Shown: piece by piece, positions 1 to 8,571 of the stretch
How positions within the stretch are numbered: position 1 is the stretch's first letter
Layout: the number at the start of each line of letters is the position of its first letter
NCBI RefSeq assembly: GCF_036662795.1
Contig: NZ_JBAFWZ010000011.1
Location: 1-64,000, forward strand
Length of the DNA: 64,000 nucleotides
Source: Lysinibacillus_B sp036662795
GTDB lineage: Bacteria > Bacillota > Bacilli > Bacillales_A > Planococcaceae
Direction: 5' to 3'
Notes under the pieces: model-generated
Seen by the model: only the letters and a program-made list of their open reading frames with translations
What the model was told of the DNA's origin: nothing
The model's database searches: none
Program-made: the position numbers and the translations under genes

Positions 1-4
1 AAAA

Positions 5-49
5 GTACCCTACAAGAGGACTTTTTTAAGTGTCCATCTTATAGGGTAC
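5..49. terminator. Bidirectional terminator hairpin beyond yugJ
   Basis: Arms GTACCCTA and TAGGGTAC enclose a smaller GGAC/GTCC stem. Four A precede the hairpin and TTTT follows it, so it has a U-tail on both strands. It can end the leftward yugJ transcript and any rightward gene lying before the window. Confidence 0.7.
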
Positions 50-73
50 ATTTTACTTTTGCGAGGGCATTTT

Positions 74-1237
74 TTATAGCGCTGCTTGTAAAATGATACG
101 TACATCACTTTCATGTAGCTTTTTGAAATTGCCAAACGGTCCATTTAACATACAATGCTGAACTATCTCTTCGAATTGTGAATCATCAATATGATAGTCC
201 GCTAATCGGCTAGGGGCACCTAATGAAGTCCAAAACGTGCAAAGACGATCAATTCCTTCATATGCCATTTCCTCATCCGATTTATTTGAAGGGTCTACAC
301 CAAATACTTTGTTTGCCAAACGAGCAAAACGAGCTGGATTTTCCCCAAGGGCTAAACGCATCCAATGAGGCTGTAATATCGCTAACCCTCCTGCATGCGG
401 AATATCATACAAGGCTGACACAGCATGCTCGATATTATGAGAAGCCCAATCTCCACGAGACCCTAACGATAAGAAGCCATTTAGGCCAATTGTTCCTGCC
501 AATAATATTGTTTCACGTAAGCGTACATCTTCTAAGTCGTTAATTAACTTAGGAGCTGTCTCTATAATAGCGCGAAGAACACCTTCACACATTTCATCTG
601 TAACCGGTGTATTTGTAGCGTTATGGAAATACTGTTCGAAAATATGGGACATCATATCTACAATCCCATATACCGTATGATTTTTAGGAACAGATACTGT
701 GTAAGCTGGATTCATTATAGAAAATTTCGGGAAAACGGCTGGGCTACCCCAACTTAGCTTTTCCTTCGTTTCACTATTCGTAATAACAGAGCCTGCATTC
801 ATTTCCGAGCCCGTCGCTGCCAATGTTAATACAGTGCCTAGTGGTAATGCCTCTGATGAGAATACTTTTTTCGTTACAATATCCCAAGCATCGCCATCAT
901 ATTTCGCTGCTGCCACAATTAATTTGGCGCAATCAATCACGGAACCACCACCAACTGCAAGTACGAAATCAATGTTTTCATTTTTACATAGTTCCGCACC
1001 ACGACGAGCTGTTTCAACTCGTGGATTTGGTTCGACTCCAGCTAACTCAAATATTTTTTTCCCAGCTTGCTCTAGTATATTGATTACATCCTCATATACC
1101 CCATTCCCCTTGATACTACCACCACCATAAACAAGCAGAATATTAGGACCATATTTTGCAAGCTCCTTAGGTAGCACCTCTAATGCATTCTCGCCAAAAT
1201 GAATTTTCACAGGATTATAAAATGTAAACCCATTCAT
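74..1237 (-). CDS. yugJ: Iron-dependent alcohol/butanol dehydrogenase (YugJ-like)
   Basis: A cytosolic group III (iron-type) alcohol dehydrogenase of 387 residues that probably interconverts aldehydes and alcohols with NAD(P)H. The nucleotide loop GGGS is at 38-41 and GGGSVID at 96-102. The metal ligands are visible as D194, H198 (VDMMSH), H267 and H281, the full set of the NADH-dependent butanol dehydrogenase branch. The ATG follows an AAAGGGGG ribosome site. It appears monocistronic, with a terminator on its 3' side. The physiological substrate cannot be told from sequence. It sits near yugI as in B. subtilis. Confidence 0.93.
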   Translation of the reverse strand: MNGFTFYNPVKIHFGENALEVLPKELAKYGPNILLVYGGGSIKGNGVYEDVINILEQAGKKIFELAGVEPNPRVETARRGAELCKNENIDFVLAVGGGSVIDCAKLIVAAAKYDGDAWDIVTKKVFSSEALPLGTVLTLAATGSEMNAGSVITNSETKEKLSWGSPAVFPKFSIMNPAYTVSVPKNHTVYGIVDMMSHIFEQYFHNATNTPVTDEMCEGVLRAIIETAPKLINDLEDVRLRETILLAGTIGLNGFLSLGSRGDWASHNIEHAVSALYDIPHAGGLAILQPHWMRLALGENPARFARLANKVFGVDPSNKSDEEMAYEGIDRLCTFWTSLGAPSRLADYHIDDSQFEEIVQHCMLNGPFGNFKKLHESDVRIILQAAL

Positions 1238-1306
1238 TCAACATTCCCCCTTTAATGTTATTTTCTCATTTTATATTTTAGATAGCAAAAAATCGCAACA
1301 AAAGAA

Positions 1307-1336
1307 GAGCTAACTCGATGTTACTCGAATTAGCTC
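1307..1336 (-). terminator. Terminator of gudB
   Basis: On the minus strand GAGCTAATTCGA and TCGAGTTAGCTC form a 12-bp stem around a 6-base loop, followed by TTCTTTTGTT. It lies 16 bases past the gudB stop. Confidence 0.85.
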
Positions 1337-1351
1337 CTCCCAATATAAGAA

Positions 1352-2596
1352 TTAAACCCATCCACGGAAGCGAGATGCTTCTGCTGTACGACGAACACCA
1401 ACCATATAGGCTGCTAAACGCATGTTAATATTACGATTCGTTGCAGTCGTATAAACATTTTCAAATGCATCTACCATTTTACGATATAATTTTTCACGCA
1501 CTTCTTCTTCTGTCCAGTAGTAGCCTTGGTTGTTTTGTACCCACTCGAAATAAGAAACTGTTACACCACCAGCTGATGCTAGTACGTCTGGTACTAAAAG
1601 GATGCCACGCTCAGTTAAAATCTTTGTTGCTTCTGCTGTCGTTGGTCCATTTGCTGCTTCTACAACTATGCTCGCTTTAATATTATGTGCATTTTCTGCT
1701 GTAATTTGATTTTCGATTGCAGCAGGCACTAAAATATCACAGTCTAGTTCAAGTAATTCTTTATTCGAAATTGAATTTTCAAATAGAGTCGTTACTGTAC
1801 CGAAAGAATCACGACGGTCAAGTAAGTAGTCGATATCTAAACCGTTTGGATCGTGAAGCGCACCATATGCATCTGAAATACCAATTACGTTTGCACCTAA
1901 ATCACTCATAAATTTAGCTAGGAAGCTTCCTGCATTACCGAAGCCTTGAATAACAACACGAGCGCCTTTAATGTCGATATTACGTTTTTTAGCAGCCTCT
2001 TCAATTACAATTGTTACACCTTCAGCAGTCGCACGGTCACGACCTTGTGAGCCACCAAGCACAATTGGTTTACCTGTAATAAAGCCAGGAGAGTTAAATT
2101 CATCCATACGACTATATTCATCCATCATCCATGCCATAATTTGCGCATTTGTAAATACGTCCGGAGCTGGAATATCTTTAGTTGGTCCTACGATTTGACT
2201 TACTGCTCGTACATATCCACGGCTTAGTCGTTCTAGTTCTCCCATTGACATTTGACGAGGGTCACAAATAATACCACCTTTACCCCCTCCATATGGTAGA
2301 TCCACGATCCCACATTTTAATGTCATCCACATTGAAAGTGCTTTTACTTCCTCTTCACTAACCATCGGGTGGAAGCGTACGCCACCTTTTGTAGGCCCTA
2401 CTGCATCGTTATGCTGTGCACGGTACCCTGTAAATACTTTTGTTGTACCATCGTCCATTTTAACTGGAATACGCACAGATAACATTCTAAGCGGTTCTTT
2501 TAATAGTTCGTACATTCCTTCGTCATAACCAAGCTTATTTAACGCATCTTTAATAACGTCCTGAGTAGATGTGAATAGGTTTAAATTTTCAGCCAT
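1352..2596 (-). CDS. gudB: NAD-specific glutamate dehydrogenase
   Basis: Oxidatively deaminates glutamate to 2-oxoglutarate and ammonium, linking amino-acid catabolism to the TCA cycle in the cytoplasm. The 414 residues match the GudB/RocG length. Substrate-site segments are GPTKGGVRFHP (67-77) and PYGGGKGGI (102-110, catalytic K about 106); the Rossmann motif is QGFGNAG near 220. The stretch at 80-88 reads SEEEVKALS with a single VKA. The cryptic gudB of B. subtilis 168 carries a 9-bp duplication there, so this copy looks enzymatically intact. The ATG has an AAAGAGGCG ribosome site. RocG cannot be excluded by sequence alone; no rocG-type regulator is adjacent. Confidence 0.93.
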   Translation of the reverse strand: MAENLNLFTSTQDVIKDALNKLGYDEGMYELLKEPLRMLSVRIPVKMDDGTTKVFTGYRAQHNDAVGPTKGGVRFHPMVSEEEVKALSMWMTLKCGIVDLPYGGGKGGIICDPRQMSMGELERLSRGYVRAVSQIVGPTKDIPAPDVFTNAQIMAWMMDEYSRMDEFNSPGFITGKPIVLGGSQGRDRATAEGVTIVIEEAAKKRNIDIKGARVVIQGFGNAGSFLAKFMSDLGANVIGISDAYGALHDPNGLDIDYLLDRRDSFGTVTTLFENSISNKELLELDCDILVPAAIENQITAENAHNIKASIVVEAANGPTTAEATKILTERGILLVPDVLASAGGVTVSYFEWVQNNQGYYWTEEEVREKLYRKMVDAFENVYTTATNRNINMRLAAYMVGVRRTAEASRFRGWV

Positions 2597-3049
2597 TGTA
2601 TACTCGCCTCTTTAAATTTAATTGTGATATTTTATATCGCCAACATTGTAACATACTTCAAACAATATTTGGCTATTATTTTGTCACATTTTGAACACTT
2701 TTTACAATTTGTTTACTTTGTCATGTTTACGCTTACATTTCTTATAGCCAGTTAAATATATTTAGTGATTTTAGACCTATAGTAGTGTATATGTTTGCTA
2801 ATATATTATCGCTAACCATACATCTATAATATATTGTTCAATGATACGAGAGATTATGCGTATTCCTATGCTGCGTTTTACTGCACGGATCTTAGACAAA
2901 CTCTTAAAGAAACTTAGAATTGGCTTTATACTTTTTTACAGCACATAGTAAGAAGCCGCTGATTTTCGTTCTAGATGCTCCTCCACTAAAAGCGGAGTGG
3001 GGGGCTTGCCGATTTCTAAGCAATTAAGAAATGCTTTGTTGCACTAAAA
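2597..3049. other. Intergenic region upstream of gudB with a decayed repeat
   Basis: No credible gene. A TACAAT -10-like hexamer on the minus strand about 65 bases before gudB lacks a convincing -35. Positions 2950-2982 resemble the left end of the palindromic element at 12220-12350 (AGAAGCCGcTGATTTtCGTT), so this is probably a decayed copy. Confidence 0.45.
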
Positions 3050-3086
3050 AAGGATACCCTCTTTAATTATCAAAGAGAATATCCTT
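3050..3086 (-). terminator. Terminator of yugI
   Basis: Minus strand: AAGGATA..TCTTT and AAAGA..TATCC pair as a two-part stem followed by TTTTTTA. It begins a few bases past the yugI stop. Confidence 0.85.
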
Positions 3087-3090
3087 AAAA

Positions 3091-3465
3091 TTATTGCCCA
3101 GACTGCTGGATCCAGTCCTGCAATTTATTTTTTAATAATTGAAATCCGTCCGCATCATCTTCATCGACTCTATCTTGTAGAGATTTACGTGGAAGCATCT
3201 CTTTTTTCCGTTGTTGTGGCGCTTCATGCAATACTCGAATCGATAGGCTTATTTTTTTAGATTCGTCGTCAATTTCGAGCACCTTGACTGTTATCTCATC
3301 GCCAACTTTTAAATAATCATTTACATCCTTTACGAAGCCATAAGTAATTTCTGAAATATGCACAAGCCCCTGTGTTTGCTCATCTAATGCAACGAAAGCT
3401 CCGTATGGTTGTATTCCAGTTACTTTTCCAGTTAGCACTTCACCCACTTCAAATTTTTTTGTCAT
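3091..3465 (-). CDS. yugI: S1-domain RNA-binding protein, general stress protein 13 (YugI)
   Basis: A 124-residue cytosolic protein with one S1 RNA-binding domain at about residues 5-76 (GEVLTGKVTGIQPYGAFVAL at its start). A charged C-terminal tail follows. The family is thought to bind ribosomes or RNA, and the orthologue is sigma-B controlled in B. subtilis; no sigma-B promoter was identified here. It is monocistronic, ATG start after a GGTAGGAACAAGG stretch, with its own terminator. Assignment rests on the domain, the length and its position near yugJ and yugE. Confidence 0.88.
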   Translation of the reverse strand: MTKKFEVGEVLTGKVTGIQPYGAFVALDEQTQGLVHISEITYGFVKDVNDYLKVGDEITVKVLEIDDESKKISLSIRVLHEAPQQRKKEMLPRKSLQDRVDEDDADGFQLLKNKLQDWIQQSGQ

Positions 3466-3590
3466 AGCCTTGTTCCTACCTTCTGTTCCTTATATACGAA
3501 AATGTCATGTTAAATTATAACATATTGAACCTATTGGAACAAAGATTGACCTCAAAATGTAGGAACGAAAGTCATAAGTTCCATTGATAA

Positions 3591-3773
3591 TCATTTTTCA
3601 GGATATTTTGCGTGTAAAATCAAAATCCATACCTCTATTTTTTCTGCATTTCTAATTGTAGAAGGGGAAATGGATAATTCAGCTACGATCCCATCATACT
3701 TTATTTGAAATCGGATAATCGCTTTTTCAGAGGACTTCCCTACACATTTAAAACGATAATTTTCGTTATTTTG
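3591..3773 (-). pseudogene. Possible coding remnant without a start codon
   Basis: An open frame of 60 codons on the minus strand is bounded by TAG at 3774-3776 and TGA at 3591-3593. It reads like a genuine protein: it includes FKCVGKSSEKAIIRFQIKYD and continues GIVAELSISPSTIRN. It has no ATG, no GTG, no usable TTG and no ribosome site, so it may be the 3' end of a decayed gene. Chance openness of a 183-base frame is also possible. No family recognised. Confidence 0.3.
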
Positions 3774-3856
3774 CTACAACTCCGATATTTTATATCGTTT
3801 TTCTGAAAAATGATGTAGAATAAGGTTTTGTTTTCTATATTCAAGGAGGGTTTATT

Positions 3857-5182
3857 TTGTCATCTAGAGATCAATTTGCTTCTAAGATTGGGTTCATTTT
3901 TGCTGCTGCCGGTAGTGCTATAGGACTCGGAGCCATCTGGAAATTCCCATATATGGCGGGTACAAACGGTGGGAGTGTTTTTATTTTTCTTTTTATTTTA
4001 TGTACAGTATTTATCGGGCTACCGATATTAATTGCAGAATTTATGATTGGTCGTCGTGGTCAAAAAGATCCTATCAATTCATTTAAAGAGCAAGCGCCAG
4101 GAAAGCCGTGGTTTATGATTGGCTGGCTAGGTCAAGCAGCAACTGGGCTAATTTTATCATTCTATAGTGTTGTCGGAGGCTGGATTTTAAGCTATATAAT
4201 TCGTGCAACCTCTATGAGCTTAACTGGTAATGGAGTAGATTTTGAAGCGCTATTTACGGATATTATCGCAAATCCAGTTGAGGTTTTAATCGCACAAGCT
4301 ACATTTATGCTTATAACTCTTATTATTGTACAAGCAGGTATTAAAAGAGGAATTGAAGTAGCTAGTAAATGGATGATGCCCCTATTGTTCATTTTCTTCA
4401 TCCTACTGTTTATTCGATCTGTGACATTAGATGGGGCAATCGAGGGCATTAAGTTTATGTTTGTGCCGGATTGGTCATATCTTAATGCCGAAACCTTTTT
4501 GTTAGCGCTTGGGCAGGCGTTTTTCTCTTTAAGTGTAGGGGTTTCCGCAATGATAACCTATGCATCCTATTTGTCTCAAAAAGAAAAGATCGTTAGCTCT
4601 GCAGTCAACGTAGCGATCATGAATATTTTCATTTCTATTTTAGCTGGTTTAGTTATTTTCCCAGCAGTCTTTGCATTAGGGTATTCACCTGAACAAGGAC
4701 CAGGGTTAGTATTTATTATGCTTCCCGCTGTATTTGAGCAAGTACCTTTCGGCGGCTTTTTTATATTAATTTTCTTTATTTTACTATTGTTCGCAACAAT
4801 TACTTCATCCATTGCCTTACTAGAAGTGGTTGTATCAATAGGAATTGGAGAGAAAACAAATACTCGAAAGCGTGCTACATGGATTTACTCTACTCTTATT
4901 TTCATGATTGGTATACCAAGTGCTCTTTCTTTTGGTGTAATGTCTGACTTTACAATTATGGAGAAGTCATTTTTTGATTTTATCGATTATATTACAAACA
5001 GCATAATGATGCCGATCGGTGCCTTACTTATTTCGTTATTTGCTGGGTTCCATTATACAAAGAAAATTTCTAAGGAAGAGTTTCAGTCATCGCCTCTTCT
5101 ATTTAAAATTTGGCTAACTATTGTTCGTTATATTGCACCCATTGCGATTGCTGTCATTTTAATCCGCAGTATTTTCGCTTAA
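3857..5182 (+). CDS. Sodium-dependent amino-acid symporter (neurotransmitter:sodium symporter family)
   Basis: A polytopic membrane transporter of 441 residues with roughly 11-12 hydrophobic segments, in the LeuT-type fold that couples Na+ entry to uptake of an amino acid or related solute. The N-terminal GFIFAAAGSAIGLGAIWKFP (residues about 11-30) is the unwound first helix that binds Na+ and substrate. The start is TTG preceded by AAGGAGGG. The substrate is unknown. The small gene at 5276 follows at 93 bases and may be co-transcribed. No B. subtilis yug-region counterpart is obvious, so it may be a lineage insertion. Confidence 0.9.
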   Translation: MSSRDQFASKIGFIFAAAGSAIGLGAIWKFPYMAGTNGGSVFIFLFILCTVFIGLPILIAEFMIGRRGQKDPINSFKEQAPGKPWFMIGWLGQAATGLILSFYSVVGGWILSYIIRATSMSLTGNGVDFEALFTDIIANPVEVLIAQATFMLITLIIVQAGIKRGIEVASKWMMPLLFIFFILLFIRSVTLDGAIEGIKFMFVPDWSYLNAETFLLALGQAFFSLSVGVSAMITYASYLSQKEKIVSSAVNVAIMNIFISILAGLVIFPAVFALGYSPEQGPGLVFIMLPAVFEQVPFGGFFILIFFILLLFATITSSIALLEVVVSIGIGEKTNTRKRATWIYSTLIFMIGIPSALSFGVMSDFTIMEKSFFDFIDYITNSIMMPIGALLISLFAGFHYTKKISKEEFQSSPLLFKIWLTIVRYIAPIAIAVILIRSIFA

Positions 5183-5275
5183 AAACTGTTTCGCGTAATT
5201 TCTAAGAAAATTCCCAAAACATCAAACTGATATGCTAAAATGGGTATGCATAAAGATAAGGAAGGGGTATATTCC

Positions 5276-5497
5276 ATGGCAAAAAAAGTTAAAGAGGGTA
5301 AAATTACACCTGAACGTTTAGAGGAAGCATTAATTGTTCGCGACCGTTTAATTATTGAATTACTAGTAAGAGTTTTAGATGAAAAACTAGTAATCGAGCG
5401 TCCAATTTTACGTGAACGTGTAGAAAACTTCGTAGAGCTTGGCGATTACGATGATGAGCTAAAAGAAACTTTATATGCTCTTGTAAATAAGCTATAA
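5276..5497 (+). CDS. Small charged protein of unknown function
   Basis: 73 residues, highly charged, with no signal or membrane segment. It is predicted to be helical, with clustered Leu/Val (ELLVRVLDEKLVIE) suggesting an alpha-helical oligomer. The chosen ATG (MAKKVKEGK) has GGAAGGGG about 9 bases upstream; an earlier in-frame ATG at 5240 has none. It follows the symporter in the same direction and ends at a terminator. I do not recognise the family. A role as accessory subunit of the transporter is only a positional guess. Confidence 0.7.
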   Translation: MAKKVKEGKITPERLEEALIVRDRLIIELLVRVLDEKLVIERPILRERVENFVELGDYDDELKETLYALVNKL

Positions 5498-5533
5498 TTT
5501 CGCTTAACAATATTAAGGTTATACTATTCCTAA

Positions 5534-5566
5534 AAAGCATTTACTCGTATTCGGGTAAGTGCTTTT
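5534..5566 (+). terminator. Terminator after the symporter/small-protein pair
   Basis: AAAGCATTTACTC and GGGTAAGTGCTTTT form a stem around GTATTC, followed by ATTTTTC. Confidence 0.8.
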
Positions 5567-5600
5567 ATTTTTCATTTTTACGCAAGAATTTGGCTCCTAG

Positions 5601-5918
5601 CCATAACTTGGGATTGATTTCCGTTGCGCCAGAGGCCAACACGATGTTGGTCACGAATGCATTGTCACAGGATGTGACGGTTTTTGCATTCGTTCTAAAT
5701 ATCCTGGGGGCGTCCGATGAGCCTCCTCACTACGCCGAGGGGTCTCAGGCCAACAGATGTTTTGTGTAGATAAATTGTCACACGATGTGACGATTTTAGC
5801 CTTCGTTCCTCTCTAGACGCTAATCCCCAAGGAAAATAATCTGTTCCCCAGTGAAAGGAACCGATTATTTCTGCATCAAAAGGCGTAGCCGACAGATGCA
5901 CTCACGCTGGCTCCACTT
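5601..5918 (-). repeat. Dispersed intergenic repeat, family A, long copy
   Basis: On the minus strand it begins GTGGAGCCAGCGTGAGTGCA and ends CCCAAGTTATGG. The same two ends bound the shorter copy at 28672-28800. Inside are two related modules. Each starts GAACGAA, carries the palindrome GTCACANNNTGTGAC and ends near GTTGGCCT, so the long copy looks like an internal duplication. One module recurs at 12477-12556. No frame looks coding. See findings. Confidence 0.7.
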
Positions 5919-6087
5919 CAAACAACAATTTCTAATTTAAATGATAGTTAACATATTATAATTTAGTTATGAACGGAAGACGGGGTGTGCTCTCTTTATG
6001 ATTTTGCAAATACATAAAACAATTAAAGCTTCGGCATGAAGAACGTAACTAGACATTAACGGAATTACAATTTCTACTCATCTTCAA
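5919..6087 (+). other. Intergenic stretch, possible short orphan transcript
   Basis: A TATAAT hexamer at 5957-5962 has only a weak -35 (AATTTA, 17-base spacer). A terminator stands at 6090-6118, so a rightward RNA of about 150 bases is conceivable. It contains no gene beyond a 13-codon frame (ATG at 6001 region). Weak evidence. Confidence 0.25.
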
Positions 6088-6089
6088 GA

Positions 6090-6118
6090 AAAACGCTCGG
6101 GTATGCTCCCAAGCGTTT
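6090..6118. terminator. Bidirectional terminator beside yugE
   Basis: CGCTCGGG and CCCAAGCG pair, flanked by AAAAA on the left and TTTTT on the right, giving a U-tail on both strands. It can end the leftward yugE transcript. Confidence 0.75.
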
Positions 6119-6151
6119 TTCATTTACATATGAAACTAATAACCGTAAGTT

Positions 6152-6412
6152 CTAGATAATACACTTTGCTTCAAATTTTATAGAAATTAATTTATAGGCA
6201 ATATCTACACACTTCTCATAAGGAATCCACTGCTCAAAAGAATGTTCGTAAACGGTTTGAATAACCTTCGCCAAATCACTTGGATCATCTATTCCTTGTA
6301 GGGCCGCCACAACATCTGCTGTCTCAGTATCATAATTCCCCTCCCCCATTTGAAAGGGATCCCACTTTTCTAGTAATCTAACAGCCCTTCGATTCATCTC
6401 GATATTTTCCAA
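6152..6412 (-). CDS. yugE: DUF1871 family protein YugE
   Basis: 86-residue acidic cytosolic protein matching the DUF1871/YugE family in length and pattern (GNYDTETADVVAALQG in the middle, a hydrophobic helix near the C-terminus). Function is unknown in any organism I can name. It is divergent from patB, as neighbours in B. subtilis, and ends just before the terminator at 6090-6118. The ATG sits in an AT-rich stretch with a GTGAG-type ribosome site. Confidence 0.8.
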   Translation of the reverse strand: MENIEMNRRAVRLLEKWDPFQMGEGNYDTETADVVAALQGIDDPSDLAKVIQTVYEHSFEQWIPYEKCVDIAYKLISIKFEAKCII

Positions 6413-6492
6413 TTCTACTCACCTTACTACTATTTATATTATTTTGTATGATAACATATTATAGTGATAATCAAAAAGAAAAGAGTGAGAAT

Positions 6493-7662
6493 ATGTCGAT
6501 TTTTAATAAGGTATTGGAGCGTAAAAATACTAATTCACTAAAATGGGACCTCATGGAGAAGATTTATGGAATTGAAGATGCATCCGAACTATTGCCAATG
6601 TGGGTTGCAGATATGGACTTTGCTCCACCAAAGGAAGTCGTACAAGCAATTGAAAAACGACTTTCGCATCCTATTTTCGGATATTCATACGTATGTGATG
6701 ACTGTAAAGGGGCGATCGTTGATTGGTTTAAGCGTCGTCACAGCCTGACAATCAATCCTGAAACAATTCTATTCCAGCAAGGAGTCGTTCCTGCTATTGC
6801 TAGTATTATCGAAACCTTTACAGAGCCAGGAGATCGAGTAGCCATTTCTACACCGGTGTATCCACCATTTTTCACTGTGCCAAGGAATCAAAAGCGCGAG
6901 CTAATCTCTTGCGATTTAAACGAAAATAACGGGATCTACTCCTATGATTTTGAAGCTCTTGAGGAAGTATTTAAACAAGGGGTTAAAATCTATATTCTAT
7001 GTAATCCACATAATCCTGGAGGTATCGTTTGGGACCGCACTACACTCGAAAGATTAGTTGAGCTTTGTATTCAATACGATGTGCTTATTATTTCTGACGA
7101 GATACACGCGGATATTGTGCTAGAAGGCGCTAAATATACACCGTTGTCAACGGTAGCACGTGCCGATGAGGCAAACATCCTTACACTTATTGCTCCGACG
7201 AAAACATTTAACTTAGCTGGAATTCAAGCTGCAGTGATCGTTGCTCCAAAGGATGATTTACGATTACAGCTTCAACAAAATGAGCTGGCACATGGTCAAA
7301 TTGAGCTCAATGTCTTTGCATCTCCTGCTGTTCACGCGGCGTATACATACGGTGATGCATGGTTAGATGAGCTACTCGACTATTTATCTACCAATATGGA
7401 TTATGTGATTAGGGAATTAACAAGCTTACAAGGTATTACTATTATTAAACCACAGGGGACTTATTTGCTTTGGATTGATTATCGAGAGACAGGGCTAGAA
7501 GAAAAAGAAATAATGGACAAACTGCTTCGTATCGGTAAGTTAGCACTTGAACCGGGTTCAAAGTACGGTGAAGCAGGCCAAGGATTCCTCCGAATGAATG
7601 TTGCTTGTCCTTTTGACACTGTTAAAGAAGGGGTCGAGCGTTTTAAAAAGGCTTTACAATAA
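6493..7662 (+). CDS. patB: Cystathionine/cysteine-S-conjugate beta-lyase (PatB/MalY family)
   Basis: A PLP enzyme of 389 residues that cleaves the C-S bond of cystathionine or cysteine conjugates, releasing a thiol, pyruvate and ammonia in the cytosol. Fold-type I aminotransferase features are NPHNPGG (171-177), SDEIHAD (201-207) and the PLP lysine K237 in APTKTFN; the MalY/PatB hallmark LPMWVADMDF is at 34-43. ATG at 6493 follows a GAGTGAGA site; an upstream in-frame ATG at 6448 lacks one. Strong terminator downstream. It adds to the sulfur amino-acid theme of the window. Confidence 0.92.
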   Translation: MSIFNKVLERKNTNSLKWDLMEKIYGIEDASELLPMWVADMDFAPPKEVVQAIEKRLSHPIFGYSYVCDDCKGAIVDWFKRRHSLTINPETILFQQGVVPAIASIIETFTEPGDRVAISTPVYPPFFTVPRNQKRELISCDLNENNGIYSYDFEALEEVFKQGVKIYILCNPHNPGGIVWDRTTLERLVELCIQYDVLIISDEIHADIVLEGAKYTPLSTVARADEANILTLIAPTKTFNLAGIQAAVIVAPKDDLRLQLQQNELAHGQIELNVFASPAVHAAYTYGDAWLDELLDYLSTNMDYVIRELTSLQGITIIKPQGTYLLWIDYRETGLEEKEIMDKLLRIGKLALEPGSKYGEAGQGFLRMNVACPFDTVKEGVERFKKALQ

Positions 7663-7667
7663 AGAAT

Positions 7668-7700
7668 AAGCTACTCGGTGCAAGCTGTACCGAGTAGCTT
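7668..7700 (+). terminator. Terminator of patB
   Basis: AAGCTACTCGGT and ACCGAGTAGCTT form a perfect 12-bp stem around a 9-base loop, followed by TTGCTTT. Confidence 0.9.
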
Positions 7701-7740
7701 TTGCTTTATGGTCTTGCAAAATAAATCATTGCCTAGCTGC

Positions 7741-7962
7741 TTAACTCAAATTATCTTTTTTCATTCTTTCATTACGTTCTTGTAATGCACGTTCTTCAAG
7801 CTTTTTTGCCTCTACAGCCTGTTTCGCTGCTACTTTACGAAGCCATTTATATACGAATAGGCAAAGTAGCATAATAATAGCAAGCTCAATGAAAGCGGGA
7901 ATATAAGTTGACTTATCTTCCGGGAAATATAGGAACCCAAAATTAAGCATAAACTGATTCAT
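7741..7962 (-). CDS. Small single-span membrane protein, unknown
   Basis: 73 residues: a short N-terminal part, one membrane helix at about 22-41 (IPAFIELAIIMLLCLFVYKW), then a long basic/acidic amphipathic helix rich in Lys, Glu and Ala. Inside-positive residues just after the span suggest the charged tail is cytoplasmic. It lies 21 bases downstream of ppiB on the same strand and is probably co-transcribed. Family not recognised; the gene is supported by context and a membrane-protein-like composition. Confidence 0.65.
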   Translation of the reverse strand: MNQFMLNFGFLYFPEDKSTYIPAFIELAIIMLLCLFVYKWLRKVAAKQAVEAKKLEERALQERNERMKKDNLS

Positions 7963-7983
7963 GATCTCACACTTCTTTCGTTA

Positions 7984-8571
7984 TTATTCAAAAACAGTGA
8001 TCGATTCAATTTTAACATCTTCTTTTGGTTTATCGTGCATATTGCGATCAACGTTCGTAATATTGTCAACAACATCCATACCTTCGACAACTTGACCAAA
8101 TACTGTATGCTTACCGTCTAACCAAGGTGTACCGCCATTTTTCTTGTACACGTCTACCTCTTCTTTAGACCAGCCGCGCACTTCCATTTGCTTTAGCATC
8201 GATACTTCTACTTGAGGTGCTTGTACAATAAAGAATTGAGAACCATTTGTACCAGGTCCTGCATTTGCCATCGATAAAGCTCCACGGATATTTAATAATT
8301 CTGGCGTACATTCATCCTCAAATGTTCCGCCCCAAATCGATTCGCCACCCATACCTGTACCAGTTGGATCGCCACCTTGAATCATAAACTTTGGAATAAC
8401 ACGGTGGAAGATAATACCGTTATAGTATCCTGACTTTGCATGCCCTAAAAAATTCTCAACTGTTTTTGGAGCATATTTAGGAAATAATTTAATTTTAATT
8501 GAACCCATCGTTGTGTTCATCTCTACTAGAACTTCGCCGTCTTGTAATTCTTTTGTTAATTGTGGAAACAT
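7984..8571 (-). CDS. ppiB: Peptidyl-prolyl cis-trans isomerase, cyclophilin type
   Basis: 195-residue cyclophilin without a signal peptide, catalysing prolyl isomerisation during protein folding in the cytosol. The catalytic core is seen as IIFHRVIPKFMIQGGDPTGT (about 53-72), then GGTFEDE, the MANAGPGTNGSQFFI segment and the HTVFGQVVEGMDVV segment. It is longer than B. subtilis PpiB (about 143) because of a charged insertion near 125-150, between the NGSQFFI and HTVFGQV motifs. The ATG is preceded by AAAAGGAGAGG. Confidence 0.93.
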   Translation of the reverse strand: MFPQLTKELQDGEVLVEMNTTMGSIKIKLFPKYAPKTVENFLGHAKSGYYNGIIFHRVIPKFMIQGGDPTGTGMGGESIWGGTFEDECTPELLNIRGALSMANAGPGTNGSQFFIVQAPQVEVSMLKQMEVRGWSKEEVDVYKKNGGTPWLDGKHTVFGQVVEGMDVVDNITNVDRNMHDKPKEDVKIESITVFE

